Assembly (NCBI GenBank): GCA_021234155.1 | Contig: JAJEKV010000025.1 | Span: 16,113,094-16,177,093, forward strand | Reading direction: 5' to 3' | DNA: 64,000 nt | From: Isoetes taiwanensis | Taxonomy: Eukaryota; Streptophyta; Lycopodiopsida; Isoetales; Isoetaceae | Shown: positions 58,021-64,000 of the stretch, piece after piece | How the letters are laid out: every line of letters begins with the position of its first letter | Numbering within the stretch: the first letter of the stretch is position 1 | Made by a program: the position numbers and the translations under genes | Notes under the pieces: model-generated | Told to the model about the DNA's origin: nothing | Databases searched by the model: none | The model's input: only the letters and a program-made list of their open reading frames with translations

Positions 58021-58209
58021 ATGGCTATAGAAGAGCCGTTAAGGGTTCGACCATTTTTACTGTTGGCGATGATGCCGCCATTGATGGCGCTGGCATTTAA
58101 GAAGCTTGATAACTTGCTACACCATAGATTTCTATGGTTCAAGATGATTCTTGAAAGGATTCCGAATCAGAAACCATTGGATGCATGTATTTCGCTTCTG
58201 CAGTCCTGA
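58021..58209 (+). CDS. Small unrecognised open frame with good start context
   Basis: 62 codons starting MAIEEPLRVRPFLLLAMMPP in the context CAAGAAAATGGCT, close to the plant consensus. Residues 11-27 are hydrophobic and could form one membrane segment; the rest is basic (LHHRFLWFKMILERI). No family is recognised. It may be a short gene, a first exon or chance. Confidence 0.3.
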   Translation: MAIEEPLRVRPFLLLAMMPPLMALAFKKLDNLLHHRFLWFKMILERIPNQKPLDACISLLQS

Positions 58210-58674
58210 TTCCCTCCAACACCAACGAATCGAATCCAGGCATGATATTCCTTTCTTTCCTCTTTGAGATTTATAGAAAAAGATTAACTGATCAGTTCTA
58301 TTTCGATGCAGGGAGATCATTTACAGGAGAATGAACTAAGTTGTGTACATTCAAATATTTGGTGTATCCAAAACTTGAAAAAGTTGTAAAATGATGATTC
58401 TGGTTGTACTTGCTTATTTGTCAGCTGGGAATTCTACTTCTACATATTGCTATGTACCTCGACTGTGAATTTGTGAAATCAAATACTTCTGTACTGGAAA
58501 TGTAATTCTTTTGCAATGAAGACTTAGCTTTTTATTTGCAAATGAAATTTGATGACGTGAAATTGTGAATCTGGAATTTGAATTCAAAAGCTGGATAAGT
58601 TGCTTAGAATATAGGTAACCAAATTCACCAGAAAATATAATTACCAGGAATGTTTTACAACTAAATAGCATAAC

Positions 58675-58990
58675 GGGGTATAATGGAGTATTTGTATAAT
58701 AATAACAGGGTATTACGTACAAATGAGGGTATTATATTTACAAACAAATGAGGGTATTATATTACAAATGAGGAAATGGGGGATTATGGCCAAACTGGGA
58801 TTATGACCAAACTAGGAAAGGGGGGATTATGGCCAAATGTAATAGGGTATTGTTTTACAAACAAAGAAAGGGGGAATTATGGCAAAATGTAACAGGGTAT
58901 TATCGTACAAATAAGGAAAGGGGGGATTATGGCCAAATACCCCGATTCTAAAAATCCAATTTATACCCCATTGTTCTACAGAAAAAGGGG
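58675..58990. repeat. Degenerate G-rich tandem repeat
   Basis: Units of about 45-55 bp contain AGGAAAGGGGGGATTATGG, CCAAATGTAA and CAGGGTATT. Five or six copies are recognisable. Confidence 0.75.
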
Positions 58991-59039
58991 ATTCTATAGG
59001 CATTTTGGGGGGGTATTTTCTGGGGTATTGGAGCACCTT

Positions 59040-61425
59040 TTTTGTAATATGTGCAGGCTGCAAAATGACGAGCGCAAGAGCACACCCGTTATTTACATTC
59101 CATAAATATTAATAAATATTAAGATTAACCAAGCCAAATCCAACTTAATAACTTTATACAATACTAGTAAACTTGTGCCCGGTGTTGCCACTCATGAGTT
59201 TGTATTATATGTCCATTGGACTCCGCTAACGTATGCTCATTCTTTACTTATGCTAGCCTGTATTGTATGCTCATTCTTTACTTCTGCTAGCCTGTATTAT
59301 GGCCAATTATCTATCCACCAAACCAATGACAACATTACACACAATCACAACATTGCAAACATCATTGTCTCAGATTCTACAAATAGCGCCTGAGATATGA
59401 TTTTGTTCTACTTCTTTATCTACATTTACTTGTAGATACAAAATTGTAAACAATGGTTAATCAATGCATGCAATTCTTGAGCTAAGAATAGATAGCTTTC
59501 CTCCATGCAATAATCCATTTAGGGTTAGTTAAGGAGGAGGGGCAAATGTGGAGATTGAACGTTGATGCATTACCTACAATCCAAAGTAAAATGATGTGAC
59601 ATTCAGGATTAGCTATTAGCTAAAACATCTAAAAGAAGAAAGTCAAATGTGTTATTGCATTGAATAAAATGCAAAGCTAAGTAAACTGGGTTGTTTTGCC
59701 TCAATAACAATAGTAGAAAAGTCGTAGGATTTTAAGGAATATGTATTGCTTAAAAACTTCATCATTCCTATTAGATGGACCATCAGATTGAAGTCCCATA
59801 TTGTGCATGAGTATATGATCTTATCGAAGTGCAGGGACAAAAAAATTGAACTATTGTTGAAGCTTGCAATTGATTTGGCTAAGGCTATAGAGGCTATTAA
59901 ACAAGATATAGCTGAGATTCAAAAGAGTTCCAATTTGGAGCATACTAGACATGAGACCGTATCTCTGCCTATACTTTCAACGCTGCCTATAACTGTGCCG
60001 ATTATTGATGTAGACACCAAAAATGTGAAGAAAGAGGAGAGGGCTCAAAATCTGACAGGTTTAGCCATGTTAGCATAAAGAGTAATGAAGTGTAAATGAT
60101 AGTTCAAACCGTACAGAAACTAAGTGATGTTGGTGGTACTTCTCACAACCCAAAAACAACAGACAGTGATGGCTCAAAGCTAGTGGCTGAGCATAGACCA
60201 TCGACAAATACATAAATCATTGCTAGGAAGAAGAAACAAACGCTTAATGTTACTTTTAATTTATGCTTTTCAATCCTATACTCATAGTTAAAATCTCGTC
60301 AGGTGCAATTTAGTTATAATGCACATGATGCTTGCCGTCATCTAGGATGTTCAATCATAATAGATGGTAGATTTCTCTTGACTAAATTGCCACGCGCGAT
60401 CTGAAGTTTTTCTATCTTTCCTTTTTGAAAGACCCATCATATTTTTTTTATTTATAGAAATCGCCAAGCACAATTTCAATCTTTTTCTTCTCGTATTTCT
60501 AATAGGTACTCTGTCTATTTTACAAAAACAATCCAGTCTCCTCTAGAATTTGGGTATGTGCTTTGAATGGGGTCCTCTGCAAGGCGTTGTTAAAAGCAAA
60601 TTTTGATACATTATGCTATGAGCACAAGCCATTTAAATTAAGTCCAAAATGAGTTTTTCTACATCCTTATCTTAAGAAGATGTTAAATCAAGCCTTTACT
60701 TTCTTTCGTTGTGCTATTTAGTCATATATATGAAATATAAGAATATACACGAAGTTTCGAATGTAGTACCGGAATTAAATAAAGATCGAGGGTCTATATA
60801 GGATCAAATCAAATGTGCTTCATATAAAAATTCAAAGGATATGAGAGTGAAGCAAAGAGATATTTGTGAAGTGCTTGTGCAACATATTGGATGAAATAGA
60901 TGTATAGGAAAAGGAAAGCCATTTTTGTTGACACCTTAAAGTGTTGCTTCAATCATTCATAGCCATTAAATCCACCATCCTAGCATCCTGATATCATGCA
61001 ACTGATGATTTTCTACTTCATTCATCGCCAACGTGAAAGTAATAACAACATTAGACAAATTAGTCGTAGACATACTGAATCTATCCATAGCTTGATCCAA
61101 TAATGGAAATTGATGGGGACCTTGAGAAAATAGTCCTAGAAAGGACTACTTTGATGTATGTAATACAATGATTTTTTCAAGCGCCCTAGCGTGGTAGAGT
61201 TGATTAGGTAAGTTGACCATCATCGCTATCCGCATGCACTTAAATAGTGAGGGGGGCATTCTTAGTGCTCGCTCAACATGCAGGATGTACAAGCTTTACA
61301 TGCAGATTAGAGGAGCACCAGGGGATGTGAGAGGGGGTTGTGCCCCCCTCTTCATTCGTGATATAGATGTGCCACGTCAGAGGGATTCAGATAGTTGTGG
61401 TGTGCCTCCCCCTATTTTCTAAAAG
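59040..61425. other. No certain gene; small repeats and one fragmentary frame
   Basis: A 34-bp tandem duplication (GTATGCTCATTCTTTACTT...) lies at 59231-59298. A plus-strand frame to 60078 contains KKIELLLKLAIDLAKAIEAI and then KNVKKEERAQ, an amphipathic stretch of unknown origin. Nothing else is recognised. Confidence 0.4.
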
Positions 61426-61426
61426 T

Positions 61427-61560
61427 GGAAACCTCCCCAAGGCTACATGGAAAGTTAGGGAGGTTTTCAGGGAAAGGTGGGGAGGTTTCTGGGAAGATTA
61501 GAGAGGTTTCCAAGGAAAGTTGAGGAGGTTTCCATTGAAAGTGGAGGAGGTATATTGTAG
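61427..61560. repeat. About 29-bp degenerate minisatellite
   Basis: Four to five units of GGGAGGTTT plus GGAAAG-like spacers, purine-rich on the plus strand. Confidence 0.8.
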
Positions 61561-62289
61561 GTGAGAAGGCTCATGCAACAAATATCTAATGTTTTGTAGT
61601 CTAGTTATAAGTTACTTTGCCACAGCCTGTGACATGCATATCTCAAGAAACATGACTTCAATTTCATACACAAATGTATACATCATCAAACCTGGAAATC
61701 TGCTTTACAGATTATATAGACTAAATTCATTCTTTTAAAGTCATGATTGTCTCATTGTTTAGTTTAGTAGATGAACAATTTCAAAACTTAGAATTTGTAA
61801 TGCTTTTATGAATGACTTTTATGGAGCGGGGGTGTTTACAGAGATTTACATCCAAGGAAATTTTTTCATGCAGGTAAAAACATGGTAAGTATAGATAAAG
61901 ATCTGATTCTGATTATTGTCCACGTTGAAAGCAAATTAATTGCAATAAATAGCATGACTTATGTTGGATTTCTTGGTGACAGAACTAGTCATAAGTGAAC
62001 AAGCCAAAGGATAAAATCCCATAGCTGATCTCATCTCACCATACTACAATAACTTAAGAAATCCAATTAAAGAAGAAACGATATTTTATTGAACTTGGAA
62101 CCAAATGTTTTCACAATCAACACAATTCTAAAGATGGAATGCCTTAGTCATTTCTTCATTTTTTACATAAGGATGATCCTTCAGCTCAGCTTCATTGGAA
62201 GATTCAAAGACTTCATCCTCGATATTGACATCATGTTTAAAAATACCATGCTCTTCCATAGCTTACAGAACTAGTTCAATCTAATTAGC
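61561..62289. other. No gene seen
   Basis: AT-rich DNA with short frames only. Confidence 0.5.
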
Positions 62290-62995
62290 TGTACAATGAA
62301 GAATAGAATAGAATAGAATATGATTTTATCGTCCACGGAGACCAACTGGCCTATGGGACCCAAGTACAAAGAGAGAGAGCAGCAGGCGTATTACTACCAG
62401 GATTAAAAAACCCCCCGCCCCGAAGGGTTTTCGGGGGAAAAACCTTAGTAGCAATAAGGATGCTGACATACTGCACAGTTATATACATAATCACAAGTAC
62501 AGCTGAGGTTAATGTCGGACAGGGGGGCATAACTGAGTCCGCGTATCCATTACCTCCCGGAGGTACGATCCCAACAAGCCTACAGAGGCCGTGCTCAGTA
62601 GCTCATGCAAGGCCTGATGGGGCACAACTAACCGAGCATACCGAGCCCGGATATGCCCGTACGCCGGACAGGCCTGGAGGGCGTGACTTTCATCCTCAAT
62701 GGCGCTCTGTTGACAGCACTGACAGACTCTGTCCTCACGCGGCTCCCGAATCCATCTCCCTGTCTCAATGCGGAGGTGGTGTGCACCTGTGCGAATGGAA
62801 GCAATCACCCTGCGCTTTTTCATGGGTAGATGGGTGCGCAGGTAGTGGTGTGGGCCCCTCGTGAGCATGGGATTAACCTGCTGTCGATAATTTGCCACCT
62901 TGACATGTGACAGGGCCTCTGCATCCCAAAGCTTGGCCATGAAGCAAGCATCCAAGTACTGCTTCAAGGCAGCGCGTTCCTTCGGTGTATGCAGG
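62290..62995 (-). mobile_element. 5'-truncated LINE 3' end with simple-repeat tail
   Basis: The minus-strand frame 62509-62967 encodes an ORF2 C-terminus with the zinc-binding pattern CQCCQQSAIEDESHALQAC after GRWIREPREDR, similar in layout to the LINE at 19075 but GC-rich and from another family. A 3' untranslated region follows, with the stem CCCCGAA-AACCC-TTCGGGG (62409-62445 region), and the element ends in three or four ATTCT units at about 62299-62320. Such stem-loop plus microsatellite ends are known in stringent LINE families. Confidence 0.8.
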
Positions 62996-63848
62996 AGTCA
63001 TACAAAAATATTTTCAAATCTTTTTAGTGAAGTGCTTAAAAAAACAAAGGTGAAGAATTGGGTACCTATTACAAGAGTATTGTAAGAGTACTATTGTGTT
63101 ATCATGCTGGAGCAGTGAAATACCAGAGATGGTCGCCAATCCATGGAGGTGCTGTCGTGAAGAGAGCGGAGCCTTGTTTCTAATCGCTGATGTGGAGTCC
63201 GATGTGTCACTTTAGGCAGCCATATGTGTGATATGGTATCGAGATATCAAAAAAATAGGGTCTGGGGGGTGCGTGAATGTGCCACGTATTTTTCCTGGGT
63301 CGGCCCTAGTGTGATTTCGCCCTTATCTGTTAATTCTCAACTAGAATGAAGGAAACAGAAAAAGAGATGTTGCACATCTTATTGGGAGCCGTTTGAGAAC
63401 AAACACTCTGATGTGCTAGATATTCGAGTATGGCGAGGGGAGAAAGTCATTTATACAGCTACAATGGAAGTCGAATGGCCATTATCAGAACTAAGAATGC
63501 TAATGAAGACGGAGGAGATTACATCCGACTTTCATTATTTCATTGATGGCATTAGTGTTAGCTATAGGCAAGAGTGTAATATAAAGTTTAATGAGTTCGC
63601 GATCAACAAGAAATTGTCTATTTCTTAGCAATTTGAATTTCATATATTTTTTTGCTTGTGTGAAATTTTTTATAGGGCTCCGTACAATTATTTAAAAAAG
63701 TTACGTGTATTTTTACGCTTAACGTCCGTTTTTTACTATTCATCCCTTGCCAGTTGTCTATTTTTTGTCAGTGTCCGTAATATAAAATGCCATCCCTTAA
63801 GAAGCCATGGCTAGAACTAAGCAAACTGCAAGGATTCATCCAGGTGGT
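62996..63848. other. One fragmentary frame, otherwise no gene
   Basis: The plus-strand frame 63413-63628 reads LDIRVWRGEKVIYTATMEVE, then FHYFIDGISVSY. It is protein-like but unrecognised. No start context or neighbour supports it as a gene. Confidence 0.3.
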
Positions 63849-63992
63849 ATAAGATAGATAGATAGATAGATTGTATTTTTACGTCATGCCACATTGGCAG
63901 CGTCCATGAGGACATATGACGGACCCCCAGAGACTTGAACACAAGATCTCTTAGTTGCTAACCCAATGGACTAGCCAATAAACCGAACAAGG
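63849..63992 (-). mobile_element. tRNA-derived SINE
   Basis: The minus strand reads TAGTCCATTGGGTTAGCAAC (A-box-like) and, 15-20 bases later, GTTCAAGTCTC (B-box-like), the internal RNA polymerase III promoter of a tRNA-derived head. A roughly 70-bp body and a tail of TCTA repeats (63849-63872 on the plus strand as GATA) follow. It is not a functional tRNA: no clean cloverleaf is apparent. Confidence 0.65.
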
Positions 63993-64000
63993 GGGTGATT

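Noticed and set aside
63849-63992. Functional tRNA gene
   Set aside because: A- and B-box-like sequences are present, but no clean acceptor stem is apparent and it has a SINE body and repeat tail.

Overview
The window looks like nuclear DNA of a land plant that is poor in genes and rich in transposons. The support is a plant-type double-B3 gene with spliceosomal introns (about 55.4-56.8 kb), a Copia element primed by initiator tRNA-Met, a MuDR-type transposase piece, a plant-type LINE fragment, and broken exons of several conserved eukaryotic genes. Low gene density and two LINE types unlike ordinary angiosperm L1s would fit a fern or another seed-free plant with a large genome. That placement is an inference. 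I see no CRISPR, operon, rRNA gene or canonical tRNA gene.

Layout. 0-0.8 kb: degenerate copy of an ERdj3-like J-domain region. 1.6-2.4 kb: LTR-like remnant. 7.0-7.6 kb: unidentified coding-like pieces. 8.76-10.08 kb: a GGGAAC-rich unit with inverted termini, probably a non-autonomous DNA transposon. 10.4-11.0 kb: broken HtrA/Deg protease gene. 17.2-17.5 kb: kelch exons. 18.3-18.9 kb: the better copy of the J-domain exons, followed directly by a near-complete LINE on the minus strand (19.0-22.9 kb). 23.3-25.3 kb: a second LINE with an internally inverted (twin-primed) structure. 25.6-26.4 kb: a 15-bp minisatellite. 26.9-27.5 kb: a broken LCB1 (serine palmitoyltransferase) gene.

29.9-49.8 kb is a nested cassette. 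Two inverted copies (about 2.4 kb each) of an unrecognised multi-exon gene with a DGQH motif flank a dead Ty3/gypsy chromovirus. A younger 5.45-kb Copia element with a perfect 5-bp target duplication has inserted into the gypsy 3' region. Beside them lies a broken gene with the QLDNC...NKN and GHTHED motifs of a DDE-like family (DUF7869-type), transcribed divergently from the right-hand DGQH gene.

51.7-53.5 kb: MuDR-like transposase start interrupted by an LTR-like remnant. 55.4-56.8 kb: the B3 gene, the best candidate for a living host gene. 57.4-61.6 kb: degenerate repeats. 62.3-63.0 kb: a third LINE 3' end with a stem-loop and an ATTCT tail. 63.85-64.0 kb: a tRNA-derived SINE.

The coding genes do not form a pathway. 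The window is best read as layered mobile elements, with broken, intron-containing pieces of host genes (HtrA, kelch, ERdj3, LCB1) that all lie on the minus strand. The most unusual items are the duplicated DGQH family with its possible DUF7869 partner, the LINE whose ORF2 follows ORF1 in frame after a single stop codon, and the twin-primed LINE.
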